NCBI GenBank assembly: GCA_030840645.1
Contig: JAVEEC010000044.1
Location: forward strand, 1-34,306
Length of the DNA stretch: 34,306 bases
From: Frankiaceae bacterium
Lineage (GTDB): Bacteria > Actinomycetota > Actinomycetes > BP-191
Direction: 5' to 3'
Below, in pieces: positions 1-9,137 of this stretch. A program made the translations under genes and the position numbers. Every line of letters begins with the position of its first letter. The first letter of the stretch is position 1. The notes under the pieces are model-generated. The model ran no database searches. It was not told the DNA's origin and saw only the letters and a list, made by a program, of their open reading frames with translations.

Positions 1-566
1 GGCCGGCTCGTGCTCCGGCTGGTCCGCCCGTCCTTCAAGACGGGCCTCCATTGCGGCCCACGAGGACGACAGACACGCGGAGACGCGGTCACACGTCCGC
101 CCGTCCTTCAAGACGGGCCTCCATTGCGGCTCCATGAACTTGGGCTCGGCCGCTACCGCCTTGTCGAGTCCGCCCGTCCTTCAAGACGGGCCTCCATTGC
201 GGCGTTTACGCGACGGAGGAGGAAGCGCATGAACGACGGGGTCCGCCCGTCCTTCAAGACGGGCCTCCATTGCGGCTACGCCAACATGAGCGTTCACGGC
301 ACCTACGACTTGTCCGCCCGTCCTTCAAGACGGGCCTCCATTGCGGCGGCGACAGCTCCTCCTGCGGCGCCGAGGACTGCGACGGTCCGCCCGTCCTTCA
401 AGACGGGCCTCCATTGCGGCCAGAGCACCCTCGTGACTGGCACCTCGGACACCTCCGGTCCGCCCGTCCTTCAAGACGGGCCTCCATTGCGGCCTCCTGG
501 ATCAGGCCGTGACGGCCATCGGGTGTTCGAGTCCGCCCGTCCTTCAAGACGGGCCTCCATTGCGGC

Positions 567-752
567 CTCGTCGCCACCATCGCCCGCACGTCGGCGTCGA
601 CCGCCGGTCCGCCCGTCCTTCAAGACGGGCCTCCATTGCGGCGCCCACGCCGGCCGCGAGGCCGCCCCCGATCCGCTCAGTCCGCCCGTCCTTCAAGACG
701 GGCCTCCATTGCGGCCTCGTCGCCACCATCGCCCGCACGTCGGCGTCGACCG
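567..752 (+). repeat. Duplicated CRISPR spacer (567-606 and 716-752)
   Basis: The spacers at 567-606 and 716-752 share the same 37 bases, from CTCGTCGCCACCATC to GGCGTCGACCG. The first carries three extra bases (CCG) before the next repeat. One unrelated spacer (643-679) lies between them. The left edges are identical and only the right edge differs. Confidence 0.97.
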
Positions 753-1514
753 GTCCGCCCGTCCTTCAAGACGGGCCTCCATTGCGGCTAGGTCTGAATC
801 TCGCGGGCCAACACGAGGGCGTTGCTGGTCCGCCCGTCCTTCAAGACGGGCCTCCATTGCGGCCAGAACGTCCAGCGGCACATGAAGGGGCAGCACCCGG
901 TCCGCCCGTCCTTCAAGACGGGCCTCCATTGCGGCGTCGGTGCCGAGGTCGATCAGGCACATGCCCTCGTCCGTCCGCCCGTCCTTCAAGACGGGCCTCC
1001 ATTGCGGCGACGAGATCCAGGAGCTCCGCCGCGGGCCCGGCACCGGTCCGCCCGTCCTTCAAGACGGGCCTCCATTGCGGCCAGGTGGAAGAACCGCACC
1101 GCGCCTCCGCGGTCGGGGTCCGCCCGTCCTTCAAGACGGGCCTCCATTGCGGCGCCGAACCCGCCGTGGTGCCGGAAGTCGCTGCGGGGTCCGCCCGTCC
1201 TTCAAGACGGGCCTCCATTGCGGCGCTCCGCGCACGGCCGGGTCACCGCGATCAACTGCGAGTCCGCCCGTCCTTCAAGACGGGCCTCCATTGCGGCACG
1301 CGGGCTGGCTCGCGCTGCGGCGGCCGCGGTTACGGTCCGCCCGTCCTTCAAGACGGGCCTCCATTGCGGCAGGGCGTGCAGGACGGCGTCATGCTCGATG
1401 GCGCGGGTCCGCCCGTCCTTCAAGACGGGCCTCCATTGCGGCGTGCAGGCGGCCTGCGACCAGCACCGCGCGTCCGGTGTCCGCCCGTCCTTCAAGACGG
1501 GCCTCCATTGCGGC

Positions 1515-1534
1515 CGCAGGACCCACGTCCTGCG
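1515..1534 (+). repeat. Spacer with a perfect 8-bp inverted repeat
   Basis: The spacer at 1515-1549 begins with arms CGCAGGAC and GTCCTGCG around the loop CCAC. The crRNA would carry a second hairpin next to its handle, or the protospacer lies on an operator- or terminator-like site. Confidence 0.85.
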
Positions 1535-1731
1535 ATCTGCCTCGGTCAGGTCCGCCCGTCCTTCAAGACGGGCCTCCATTGCGGCGACCTCTTCGTCGAC
1601 AACGTCCGGGTCGTCGTTGACCGGTCCGCCCGTCCTTCAAGACGGGCCTCCATTGCGGCGGTGCTAGCGGTGCGGTTCACGAGCGTGATCAACGAGTCCG
1701 CCCGTCCTTCAAGACGGGCCTCCATTGCGGC

Positions 1732-1768
1732 TCGTTGACAATCCGCTAAAGAAGTATCCGCTTGTCAA
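1732..1768 (+). repeat. AT-rich spacer with inverted and direct repeats
   Basis: This spacer is about 43% GC, far below the rest of the array. It carries TTGACA at 1735-1740 and its complement TGTCAA at 1763-1768. Between them ATCCGCT occurs twice in direct orientation, separated by AAAGAAGT. The layout resembles a regulatory or iteron-like target rather than coding DNA; that reading is inference. Confidence 0.8.
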
Positions 1769-2241
1769 GTCCGCCCGTCCTTCAAGACGGGCCTCCATTG
1801 CGGCATTCTTCCTCCTCGTGTCTCGCGAACGCCTCACCGCAGTCCGCCCGTCCTTCAAGACGGGCCTCCATTGCGGCGAGAGGGCCTGCCGTGCGTCCTG
1901 CGCCGCAGCCTTGGTCCGCCCGTCCTTCAAGACGGGCCTCCATTGCGGCATCGGCTCCTACCGCGCAGGCGCTGCCGACGGCGTGGTCCGCCCGTCCTTC
2001 AAGACGGGCCTCCATTGCGGCGGGACCGCGCCAGCCGCACCCACCGACGCCGCCCCTAGTCCGCCCGTCCTTCAAGACGGGCCTCCATTGCGGCCGCAAC
2101 ATCCCGGTCGAAGTGGTCTCGTACTCCTCGGTCCGCCCGTCCTTCAAGACGGGCCTCCATTGCGGCCGCGTCATCAAGGACGAGTGGAACGACGAGCCGG
2201 GCGGTCCGCCCGTCCTTCAAGACGGGCCTCCATTGCGGCCG

Positions 2242-2259
2242 ATCATGACGGGAGTCATG
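2242..2259 (+). repeat. Spacer with a perfect 7-bp inverted repeat
   Basis: Inside the spacer at 2240-2274, TCATGAC and GTCATGA flank a GGGA loop. It is the second clear hairpin spacer of this array, and like the one at 1515 it has a 4-nt loop. Confidence 0.8.
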
Positions 2260-2854
2260 AGCACGCCCGGGTGGGTCCGCCCGTCCTTCAAGACGGGCCT
2301 CCATTGCGGCTGAACGTCCTCCATCGCATCAACGATGTGGCGAAGGTCCGCCCGTCCTTCAAGACGGGCCTCCATTGCGGCCAAACGGGCAACGCCCCGG
2401 CCACCTACGCGTTCGGCGGTCCGCCCGTCCTTCAAGACGGGCCTCCATTGCGGCCGGGGCCTGCTGCGGCGGGCCGTACGGCTGCTGCGTCGTCCGCCCG
2501 TCCTTCAAGACGGGCCTCCATTGCGGCAGGTGCGCCCAGGCCCCGGTGGCGCTGTAGGTGACGGGTCCGCCCGTCCTTCAAGACGGGCCTCCATTGCGGC
2601 GCCGACGCTGGCCTTGCATCCGACGCACGGGGTGAGGGTCCGCCCGTCCTTCAAGACGGGCCTCCATTGCGGCTCGCTGGCACGGTCACTTCCTCTGGCG
2701 GCATGACCAGTCCGCCCGTCCTTCAAGACGGGCCTCCATTGCGGCAACGCCACCATGGTCGTGACCCGGTCCCCGACGACGGGTCCGCCCGTCCTTCAAG
2801 ACGGGCCTCCATTGCGGCCACAGGTAGTTGCCCTGGCCGTCCGTGACCGTCGTG

Positions 2855-3468
2855 GTCCGCCCGTCCGTCAAGACGGGCCTCCATTGCGGCAACTGGCACA
2901 TGCGGTCGCTGCCCGAGCCGGCGCACCCGGTCCGCCCGTCCTTCAAGACGGGCCTCCATTGCGGCCGTTCCACCCCGACCGCGTGGCCGCGCATCGCCTT
3001 GGTCCGCCCGTCCGTCAAGACGGGCCTCCATTGCGGCGGGTTGGTACGGTGGCCGGCGGCGGAGGGCAACAGTCCGCCCGTCCTTCGAGACGGGCCTCCA
3101 TTGCGGCATGTCGCAGGGCTCGATCCTGTGACCGGCCCCGGGGAGTCCGCCCGCCCTTCAAGACGGGCCTCCATTGCGGCGACGGCCACGGCTTCGCCTC
3201 GCTCGGCGTCAGCACCAGCGTCCGCCTGTCCGTCAAGACGGGCCTCCATTGCGGCCTCAACCGCCTCGCGAAGTTTGCCCGCAAGCACTGGGGTCCGCCC
3301 GTCCTTCAAGACGGCCTCCGTTGCGGCGCGAAGGACACCGTGGTCAGCGCGACGTCGGCGAAGGGTCCGCCCGTCCAAGACGGGCCTCGGTCGCGGCACG
3401 TAGCCAGCTAAAGCGGGTGCTGGGGCTGCCGGGTTCCGCCCGTCCTCCAGGACGGCCTCTATTGCGCT
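2855..3468 (+). repeat. Degenerate trailer end of the CRISPR array
   Basis: The last nine repeats start at about 2855, 2930, 3002, 3072, 3145, 3220, 3293, 3365 and 3433; only that at 2930 is canonical. Those at 2855, 3002 and 3220 share a T-to-G change in the hairpin loop. The one at 3072 has an A-to-G loop change, and 3145 and 3220 have single stem changes. The copy at 3293 has lost one G, 3365 has lost three bases of the loop side, and 3433 is heavily altered but can still fold, with CCGTCC and GGACGG around TCCA. Decay at one end marks the leader-distal side. Confidence 0.92.
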
Positions 3469-3551
3469 GGCTTGTGCCCTGCAGGCGTTATGAGGAGGTC
3501 ACCGATCCGCTATAGACCGTGTCTTTCCGCCCGGGGGCGCGAAGCGTCGCC

Positions 3552-3557
3552 TAGCCT
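3552..3557 (+). promoter_or_regulatory. -10 element TAGCCT, predicted leaderless start
   Basis: TAGCCT matches the actinobacterial TANNNT -10. It ends 7 nt before the GTG at 3565 and no Shine-Dalgarno sequence lies between, so transcription would begin at or next to the start codon. The spacing matches five other sites in this window. No clear -35 is seen. Confidence 0.55.
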
Positions 3558-3564
3558 CGTTCCT

Positions 3565-4608
3565 GTGACCCGTCACCGCCGCGCCGCGGCCGCCCTGCTC
3601 GCCGTCGTGCTCGTCGCCTCGTGCTCGCACGGCAAGAAGCCGCAGCCGAACGCCCTGCCGACCAACGGCGTCCCCTCCGTCACGCCGACCGCGAGCGCGA
3701 AGCCTAAGCCCACCCCGACCAAGGTGGGGCTGCTGTCGCCGTTCACCGGGCTGCCGATCGACCGGCTCCGGCCGGTGCTCGCGATCAAGATCGACAACGC
3801 CGTCCTGGCCCGCCCGCAGCGCGGCCTGGACGAGGCCGACATCGTGTACGAGGAGGCGGTCGAGGGGCGCACGACGCGGTTCCTCGCGATCTTCTCGTCA
3901 CGCTCGTCGAACGACATCGGCCCGGTCCGCAGCGTCCGCGAGAGCGACCTGCCGCTGCTGCGGATGTACGGCCGGGTGGCGTTCGGCTTCTCCGGCGGCA
4001 ACACCGGCGTCGTCGCGATCGTCCGGCAGAACCCCGTGATCAACGTGTCGTACGACAACAACCCGCGCGCGTACACGATCGCGGGCCGGCGCAGGGACGC
4101 GTACAACTTCATCACCTCGACCTCGCGGCTGCTCGCCCTGGCGCCGCAGTCGGCGCTGGCGAGCGACATCGGCCTGCGCTTCGGGGCGTTGCCGCCGAAG
4201 GGCGCGGTCGGCGCGACCAGCATCTCGGTGGTCTGGTCGCGGTTCGCGCACACGTCGTGGAAGTGGGACCCGGCGCACCGGGTGTACCTCCGCTCCATGG
4301 ACGGCCGCCCGGCGATGCTGCGCAACGGCCACCAGCAGTCCTCGCCGAACGTCCTCATCCAGTACGTCCGCGTCCGCAACTCGCACTTTAGCGACGTGCA
4401 CGGCGCCCCGTCGCCGTACACCACGACGACCGGCACCGGCAACGCCACGCTGATGCGGGACGGCCGCGCGATCAACGGCACCTGGCGCCGCGACGGCCTC
4501 GGCAAGACGCACTTCATCGACCGCTCGACCGGCAAGGACATGCTGCTGCACGCGGGCCCGGTCTGGGTGATGCTCGTCCCGAACGACACCCGCGCGACCA
4601 TCACGTAA
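3565..4608 (+). CDS. DUF3048 (YerB-like) lipoprotein
   Basis: This 347-residue protein has a short basic N-terminus, a hydrophobic stretch and the lipobox VASC with the modified Cys at about residue 20, so it should be exported and lipid-anchored. A Pro/Thr/Lys linker follows. The body carries the DUF3048 pattern: LSPFTGLPIDRLRPVLAIKI, then DEADIVYEEAVEGRTTRF, GPVRSVRESD and FSGGN. The family includes Bacillus YerB; its biochemical role is not established. The GTG at 3565 is chosen because it sits just before the signal peptide and 7 nt after a TAGCCT -10. The in-frame extension to 3472 reads through the CRISPR-flanking DNA and is unlikely. The gene converges on leuD and their stop regions overlap by 8 bp. 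Confidence 0.85.
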   Translation: MTRHRRAAAALLAVVLVASCSHGKKPQPNALPTNGVPSVTPTASAKPKPTPTKVGLLSPFTGLPIDRLRPVLAIKIDNAVLARPQRGLDEADIVYEEAVEGRTTRFLAIFSSRSSNDIGPVRSVRESDLPLLRMYGRVAFGFSGGNTGVVAIVRQNPVINVSYDNNPRAYTIAGRRRDAYNFITSTSRLLALAPQSALASDIGLRFGALPPKGAVGATSISVVWSRFAHTSWKWDPAHRVYLRSMDGRPAMLRNGHQQSSPNVLIQYVRVRNSHFSDVHGAPSPYTTTTGTGNATLMRDGRAINGTWRRDGLGKTHFIDRSTGKDMLLHAGPVWVMLVPNDTRATIT

Positions 4609-5182
4609 CGCGCGGCAGCCAGTCCGGCCGGGCGGCCTCGTACGCGTCGACCGCGTCGGCGTGCCGCAGCGTCAGCCCGACGTCGTCCAGCCCCTCCAGC
4701 AGGCGCGCCCTGGTGAAGTCGTCGACGTCGAACGCCTCGTCCACGCCCGCCGGCGCGCAGCGCACCCGGCGCTCGCGCAGGTCCACCGTCGCCTCGACCG
4801 GACCGGCCTCCTGCAACGCCGCCACCGCGGCCGGGGGCAGCACGACGGGGAGCAGGCCGTTCTTCACGGCGTTGCCGCGGAAGATGTCCGCGAACGACGG
4901 CGCGATCACGACGCGGAATCCCCAGTCGTCCAGCGCCCAGACCGCGTGCTCGCGTGAGGACCCCATCCCGAACGAGGCCCCCGCGACGAGGATCGAGCCG
5001 CCCGCGTACGCGGGGTCGTTGAGGACGAACGCCGGGTCCTCGCGCCACTGCGCGAACAGCCCCTCGCCGTACCCCGTCCGCGACACCCGCTTCAGCCACT
5101 CGCTCGCGATGATCTGGTCGGTGTCGACGTCCGCCCGGGGCAGCGGCACCACCAGCCCGGTGTGCGTCGTGAACGGCCTCAC
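4601..5182 (-). CDS. leuD: 3-isopropylmalate dehydratase small subunit
   Basis: LeuD is the small swivelling-domain subunit of isopropylmalate isomerase, which with LeuC interconverts 2- and 3-isopropylmalate in leucine synthesis. At 193 residues it has the usual family length. Family landmarks are [20 protein letters not shown] near the N-terminus, then [26 protein letters not shown] and the [12 protein letters not shown] segment. The start is GTG at 5182; its first bases form the GTGA overlap with the leuC stop, which suggests translational coupling. It is the last gene of the leuABCD operon, and its stop region overlaps the convergent DUF3048 gene by 8 bp, leaving no room for an intrinsic terminator. 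Confidence 0.96.
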   Translation of the reverse strand: MRPFTTHTGLVVPLPRADVDTDQIIASEWLKRVSRTGYGEGLFAQWREDPAFVLNDPAYAGGSILVAGASFGMGSSREHAVWALDDWGFRVVIAPSFADIFRGNAVKNGLLPVVLPPAAVAALQEAGPVEATVDLRERRVRCAPAGVDEAFDVDDFTRARLLEGLDDVGLTLRHADAVDAYEAARPDWLPRVT

Positions 5183-6537
5183 GCGAGGTCACCCGGCGTC
5201 CCGAAGTGCCCGAGCACGGCGGTCGCGGCCGCGACAGGGGGAGACACCAGATGGGTCCGGCCGCCGGGGCCCTGGCGGCCCTCGAAGTTGCGGTTCGACG
5301 TCGAGGCGCACCGCTCGCCGGGCCGCAGCACGTCGGGGTTCATGCCGAGGCACATCGAGCAGCCGGCCGAGCGCCACTCGAACCCGGCGTCGGCGAAGAC
5401 CCGGTCCAGCCCCTCGGCCTCGGCCTGGCTCTTGACCAGCATCGAGCCCGGCACGACGAGGGCGCGCACGCCGGCATGGACGCGGCGGCCGCGCAGGACG
5501 GCGGCGGCGGCGCGGAGGTCTTCGAGCCGGGCGTTGGTGCACGAGCCGACGAACACCGCGTCCACCGGCACGTCGCGCATCGCCGTCCCCGCCGCCAGCC
5601 CCATGTACGCGAGCGCGCGCGGGTCGCCGTCGGGCACGACGCCGTCCACCGGTACGGCCTGCGCCGGGTTGGTGCCCCACGTGACGAACGGCCGCACGCC
5701 CGCGGCGTCGATCGCGACCGTCGTGTCGAACGCGGCCCCGTCGTCGGTAGGCAGCGAACGCCACGCGTCCAGCGCGGCCTCCCACGCCGCTCCGCGCGGG
5801 GCGTGGGGGCGGCGTTCGAGGTAGGAGTACGTCACGTCGTCCGGCGCCACCATGCCGGCCCGCGCACCGGCCTCGATGGACATGTTGCAGACCGTCATCC
5901 GGCCCTCCATCGACAGCGCGCGGACGGCGTCGCCCCGGTACTCCACGACGTGGCCCGCGCCGCCGCCGGTGCCGAGCGTCGCGACGATGGTCAGCACCAG
6001 GTCCTTCGCCGTCACGTCGGGCGGCAGCGCACCGGACACCTCGACCGCCATCGACCGCGGCCGCGCGACCGGCAGCGTCTGCGTCGCGAGGACGTGCTCG
6101 ACCTCGGTCGTGCCGATGCCGAACGCCAGCGCCCCGAACGCCCCGTGCGTCGACGTGTGGCTGTCGCCGCAGACGACGGTCGTGCCCGGCTGCGTCAGCC
6201 CCATCTCGGGCGCGACGACGTGCACGATGCCCTGCCCGGCCGAGCCGCGCGAGTGCAGCCGGATGCCGTACCCCGCGCAGTTCGCCCGCAGCGCGTCGAG
6301 CTGGGCGCGGGACACGTCGTCGGTGACCGGGCCGTCCGTCGTCGGGACGTTGTGGTCCTCGACCGCGAGCGTCAGGTCAGGACGCCGGACGCCGCGCCCC
6401 GCGAGCCGCAGCCCGTCGAACGCCTGCGGCGACGTGACCTCGTGCACCAGGTGCAGGTCGACGTAGAGCAGGTCCGGCTCGCCCTCGGCAGCGCGCACCA
6501 CGTGCGCGTCCCACACCTTCTCGAACAGCGTCCTCAC
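5179..6537 (-). CDS. leuC: 3-isopropylmalate dehydratase large subunit
   Basis: LeuC is the catalytic aconitase-family subunit that binds a [4Fe-4S] cluster. The 452-residue product carries the expected landmarks: [12 protein letters not shown] at the start, [37 protein letters not shown], and the cluster cysteines in VGSCTNAR and [10 protein letters not shown]. The N-terminus is placed at the GTG at 6537, which overlaps the leuB stop as GTGA; the open frame extends 22 codons further upstream but only within leuB. The length is slightly below the roughly 465-475 residues common in the family, yet all motifs are present. It pairs with leuD directly downstream. Confidence 0.95.
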   Translation of the reverse strand: MRTLFEKVWDAHVVRAAEGEPDLLYVDLHLVHEVTSPQAFDGLRLAGRGVRRPDLTLAVEDHNVPTTDGPVTDDVSRAQLDALRANCAGYGIRLHSRGSAGQGIVHVVAPEMGLTQPGTTVVCGDSHTSTHGAFGALAFGIGTTEVEHVLATQTLPVARPRSMAVEVSGALPPDVTAKDLVLTIVATLGTGGGAGHVVEYRGDAVRALSMEGRMTVCNMSIEAGARAGMVAPDDVTYSYLERRPHAPRGAAWEAALDAWRSLPTDDGAAFDTTVAIDAAGVRPFVTWGTNPAQAVPVDGVVPDGDPRALAYMGLAAGTAMRDVPVDAVFVGSCTNARLEDLRAAAAVLRGRRVHAGVRALVVPGSMLVKSQAEAEGLDRVFADAGFEWRSAGCSMCLGMNPDVLRPGERCASTSNRNFEGRQGPGGRTHLVSPPVAAATAVLGHFGTPGDLA

Positions 6538-7505
6538 AACCGGCTCACGATCTCGTCGCCCGCGACCTTGGTCGCGACGGCACCGGGGCGCTCCGCGTCC
6601 CACGACTCGACGGCCGACCGGACCCGTTGCGCCGCAACGGTTTCGCCGAGATGCTCAAGCAGCATCGCGGCCGACAGGATCGCCGCGACCGGGTCCGCCG
6701 TGCCGGTGCCCGCGATGTCCGGCGCGGAGCCGTGGACCGGCTCGAACATGCTCGGGTTGGTCCGGGTCGTGTCGATGTTGCCGCTCGCCGCGCGCCCGAT
6801 GCCGCCCGCGACGGCGGCGCCGAGGTCGGTGAGGATGTCGCCGAACAGGTTGTCCGTCACGACGACGTCGAACCGCCCCGGGTCGGTGACGAGGTACATC
6901 GCGGCCGCGTCGACATGGCAGTACGCCGTCTCGACGCCCGGCCACTCGGCGGCGACCGACGCGAACGTCCGCGCCCAGAGCCCGCCCGCGTACGTCAGCA
7001 CGTTCGTCTTGTGCACCAGCGTCAGGTGTCCGCGCCGTGCGGCAGCGCGCGCGAACGCGTCGCGCACGACGCGCTCCACGCCGTACCGCGTGTTGACGTT
7101 CTCCTCGGTCGCGACCTCGTGCGGCGTCCCCTCGCGCAGCACGCCGCCCGCGCCGGCGTACGGGCCCTCGGTGCCCTCGCGGACGACGACCAGGTCGATC
7201 CCGGGCGCGTGTACCGGACGCAGGTTGACGTGGTGGTCGAGCGCGAACCGCAGCCCCAGCAGCAGCCCGCGTTCGAGAACGCCGGGTGGCACGGCAGGGT
7301 CGCCGACCGCGCCGAGCAGGATCGCGTCGTACCCGCGCAGCTCCTCCAGGACCGCGTCGGGCAGCGTCTCGCCGGTCGCGAGGTAGCGCCGCGCGCCGAG
7401 GTCGTACTCCGTCGCGTCCACGGTCACCACCGCGGACAGCACCTTGAGCGCCTCGGCGACGACCTCGGGCCCGATGCCGTCCCCGGGGATGACAGCGAGC
7501 CTCAC
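6534..7505 (-). CDS. leuB: 3-isopropylmalate dehydrogenase
   Basis: LeuB oxidatively decarboxylates 3-isopropylmalate to 2-ketoisocaproate with NAD. The 323-residue product begins [18 protein letters not shown], the isocitrate/isopropylmalate dehydrogenase signature. It also has [28 protein letters not shown], the Lys of LVHKTNVL, and [20 protein letters not shown] with the metal-binding Asp residues. The GTG at 7505 forms a GTGA overlap with the leuA stop and immediately precedes the nucleotide-fold start, so the longer open frame running back through leuA is an antiphase artefact. It is a little shorter than typical LeuB (about 335-360), with no missing motif noticed. Confidence 0.95.
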   Translation of the reverse strand: MRLAVIPGDGIGPEVVAEALKVLSAVVTVDATEYDLGARRYLATGETLPDAVLEELRGYDAILLGAVGDPAVPPGVLERGLLLGLRFALDHHVNLRPVHAPGIDLVVVREGTEGPYAGAGGVLREGTPHEVATEENVNTRYGVERVVRDAFARAAARRGHLTLVHKTNVLTYAGGLWARTFASVAAEWPGVETAYCHVDAAAMYLVTDPGRFDVVVTDNLFGDILTDLGAAVAGGIGRAASGNIDTTRTNPSMFEPVHGSAPDIAGTGTADPVAAILSAAMLLEHLGETVAAQRVRSAVESWDAERPGAVATKVAGDEIVSRL

Positions 7506-9043
7506 GGCTTGTCGGTCCGGTGCGCGACGGCGGTGCCGCCGACGACCTTGTTCACGGCGTTGAGGAACGCCCGCGCGCTCGCCTCGACCACGTCGACCGA
7601 GACGCCGCGCGCGACGACCCGCTCGCCGCCGACCTCGACGGCGACGCTGACGTCGCCCATCGCGTCGCTCCCTTCGTCCACCGCCGCCACCTGGAACGAC
7701 AGCAGCCGCGCCACGACGCCGACTGCCGCCGCGACGGCGTTGCACGCCGCGTCGATCATGCCGTCGCCCGTTGCCGTCTCCGCAACGGTCGCACCGTCGC
7801 GGGACAGCCGCACGGTGGCGGTCGGCGGGGTGTCGGTCGTGTGCGCGACGTCGAGCCCCTCGAACGCCCAGACACCGCCGCCCGACGGCGCCTGCGACGC
7901 CTCCTCGGTGACCAGCGCGACGAGGTCGTTGTCGGTGACGGCGGCCTTGCGGTCGGCCAGGTCCTTGAACCGCACGAACGCCCGCTCCACGGCCGCCTCG
8001 TCGCCGCCGTAGCCGAGCTTGGTCACCGCGTCGACGAACGCGTGCCGCCCGCTGTGCTTGCCGAGCACGATGGTGCTGCCGGTGAGGCCGACGTCCTCGG
8101 GGTTCATGATCTCGTACGTCGTCCGCTCCATCAGCACCCCGTGCTGGTGGATGCCGGACTCGTGGGAGAACGCGTTGGCGCCGACGACCGACTTGTTGCG
8201 CTGCACCGGGTAGCCGGACAGCATCGACACCAGCCTGGACGTACGCGTGATCTCGCGGGTGTCGATGCCGGTCTCGTAGCCGAGCGTCGGCGAGTGCGTC
8301 CGCAGCGCCATGACGACCTCCTCCAGCGCGGCGTTGCCCGCGCGCTCGCCGATGCCGTTGACGCAGACCTCGACCTGCCGCGCGCCCGCGCGAACGGCGG
8401 CGAGGGAGTTGGCGGTCGCGAGGCCGAGGTCGTTGTGGCAGTGCACGCTCCACACCACCCGGTCGGCGCCGGGTACGCGCTCCCGCAGCGCGTCCAGGAT
8501 CTCCACGAACTCAGCCGGCATGACGAAGCCGACGGTGTCCGGGACGTTGATCGTCGTGGCGCCGTTCTCGATCGCGGCGGCGAACACCTCGACGAGGAAC
8601 GCCAGCTCCGTCCGCGTCGCGTCCTCGGCGGAGAACTCCACGTCGTCGGTGAACGCGCTCGCCTGCGCCACCGCGCGCGCGGTCTCGGCGAGCACCTGCT
8701 CCGTCGTCATCCGCAGCTTCTTCTCGCGGTGGATCGGTGAAGTCGAGATGAACGTGTGCAGCCGCGGCCGCTCGGCCGGCTTGATCGCGTCCCACGCGCG
8801 TTCGACGTCGTCCTCGCGGGTCCGGCACAGGGCAGCGACCGACGCGCCGCGGACCTGCTCGGCGATCGCGCGGACGCCCTCGAAGTCACCGGGGGACGCG
8901 GCCGGGAAGCCGGCCTCGATCACGTCGACGCCGAGGCGGGCGAGCTGGTGCGCGATCTCGAGCTTCTCGGTGACGTTGAGCGCGATGCCGGGCGACTGCT
9001 CGCCGTCGCGGAGGCTGGTGTCGAAGATCGTGACGCGTTCCAT
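7502..9043 (-). CDS. leuA: 2-isopropylmalate synthase
   Basis: LeuA condenses acetyl-CoA with 2-ketoisovalerate, the committed and leucine-inhibited step. The 513-residue protein has the N-terminal catalytic TIM barrel: [13 protein letters not shown] with the metal Asp, [26 protein letters not shown] and the metal-binding [14 protein letters not shown] linker with [12 protein letters not shown] and GKHSGRHAF follows. The C-terminal regulatory domain runs from about residue 370 and contains the variable-looking stretch [13 protein letters not shown]. The ATG at 9043 is preceded by AAGGG about 7 nt upstream. It is the first structural gene of leuABCD and lies 75 nt downstream of the leader-peptide stop, beyond the terminator, so it should be controlled by attenuation as well as allostery. 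Confidence 0.96.
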   Translation of the reverse strand: MERVTIFDTSLRDGEQSPGIALNVTEKLEIAHQLARLGVDVIEAGFPAASPGDFEGVRAIAEQVRGASVAALCRTREDDVERAWDAIKPAERPRLHTFISTSPIHREKKLRMTTEQVLAETARAVAQASAFTDDVEFSAEDATRTELAFLVEVFAAAIENGATTINVPDTVGFVMPAEFVEILDALRERVPGADRVVWSVHCHNDLGLATANSLAAVRAGARQVEVCVNGIGERAGNAALEEVVMALRTHSPTLGYETGIDTREITRTSRLVSMLSGYPVQRNKSVVGANAFSHESGIHQHGVLMERTTYEIMNPEDVGLTGSTIVLGKHSGRHAFVDAVTKLGYGGDEAAVERAFVRFKDLADRKAAVTDNDLVALVTEEASQAPSGGGVWAFEGLDVAHTTDTPPTATVRLSRDGATVAETATGDGMIDAACNAVAAAVGVVARLLSFQVAAVDEGSDAMGDVSVAVEVGGERVVARGVSVDVVEASARAFLNAVNKVVGGTAVAHRTDKP

Positions 9044-9066
9044 GCCGGGACCCTTCTCCGGGAAAC

Positions 9067-9099
9067 AAAAAACCTCCCGTCCAGGAGTGGACGAGAGGT
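9067..9099 (-). terminator. Attenuator terminator upstream of leuA
   Basis: On the minus strand 9099-9072 folds into a 12-bp stem with a 4-nt loop (9084-9087). The single non-Watson-Crick position is a G-U pair in minus-strand RNA but a mismatch on the other strand, which supports the orientation. Six T follow (9072-9067), then G and three more T. The hairpin lies between leader peptide and leuA, so it is an attenuator and not an end-of-operon terminator. Confidence 0.9.
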
Positions 9100-9100
9100 C

Positions 9101-9137
9101 AGCGCGCTGGCGTCTTGCTTAGTGCCGCGCGCTCTCG
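9101..9137 (-). promoter_or_regulatory. Predicted antiterminator pairing of the leu leader
   Basis: Leader codons 9-11 contain AGCGCGC (9133-9127), which pairs with GCGCGCT (9107-9101) just before the terminator. CGAGAG in codons 7-9 (9137-9132) can also pair with CTCTCG in the 5' arm of the terminator. A ribosome stalled on the Leu codons leaves these segments free and disfavours the terminator; one that reaches the stop codon covers them. The pairing was drawn by eye; energies were not calculated. Confidence 0.65.

Larger units (their letters stand above)
1..3468 (+). CRISPR. CRISPR array, 36-bp repeat, about 48 repeats, open at the left edge
   Basis: A 36-bp unit starting GTCCGCCC and ending CCATTGCGGC recurs from 22 to about 3468 with 34-40-bp unique spacers (period about 73 bp). 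The 39 repeats from 22 to 2818 and the one at 2930 are identical; the other eight, all at the right end, are altered. Each repeat holds a 7-bp inverted repeat, GCCCGTC and GACGGGC around the loop CTTCAA, followed by 12 nt ending ATTGCGGC. This resembles the 8-nt crRNA 5' handle of Cas6-processed type I/III systems and implies transcription left to right. Bases 1-21 look like the tail of another spacer, so leader and further repeats lie outside. No cas gene is present in the following 31 kb, so the subtype cannot be assigned. Long open frames across the array are artefacts of a repeat without stop codons. Confidence 0.98.

Noticed and set aside
1735-1740. TTGACA inside the spacer at 1732 as a -35 promoter element in the array
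   Set aside because: No suitable -10 lies 16-19 bp downstream; the hexamer belongs to the spacer's inverted repeat.
10-3411. Long open reading frames on both strands across the first 3.4 kb with repeated peptides such as RPSFKTGLHCG
   Set aside because: They are translations of the CRISPR repeat in three rotating frames. The repeat has no stop codons and the spacers rarely add one. No gene signals are present.
22-3468. Self-targeting spacers matching genes in this window
   Set aside because: Scanning by eye found only short coincidental matches (for example 11 bases shared between the spacer at 2966 and the end of pdxT), too short for targeting. A full-genome search was not possible.
3472-3564. 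Upstream extension of the DUF3048 protein to 3472
   Set aside because: The extra 31 residues would precede the signal peptide and lie before the -10 element; the GTG at 3565 fits the lipobox spacing.
3573-5192. 539-residue minus-strand frame antisense to the DUF3048 gene
   Set aside because: It is a GC-rich shadow frame; both real genes on this stretch are recognised by family motifs in other frames.
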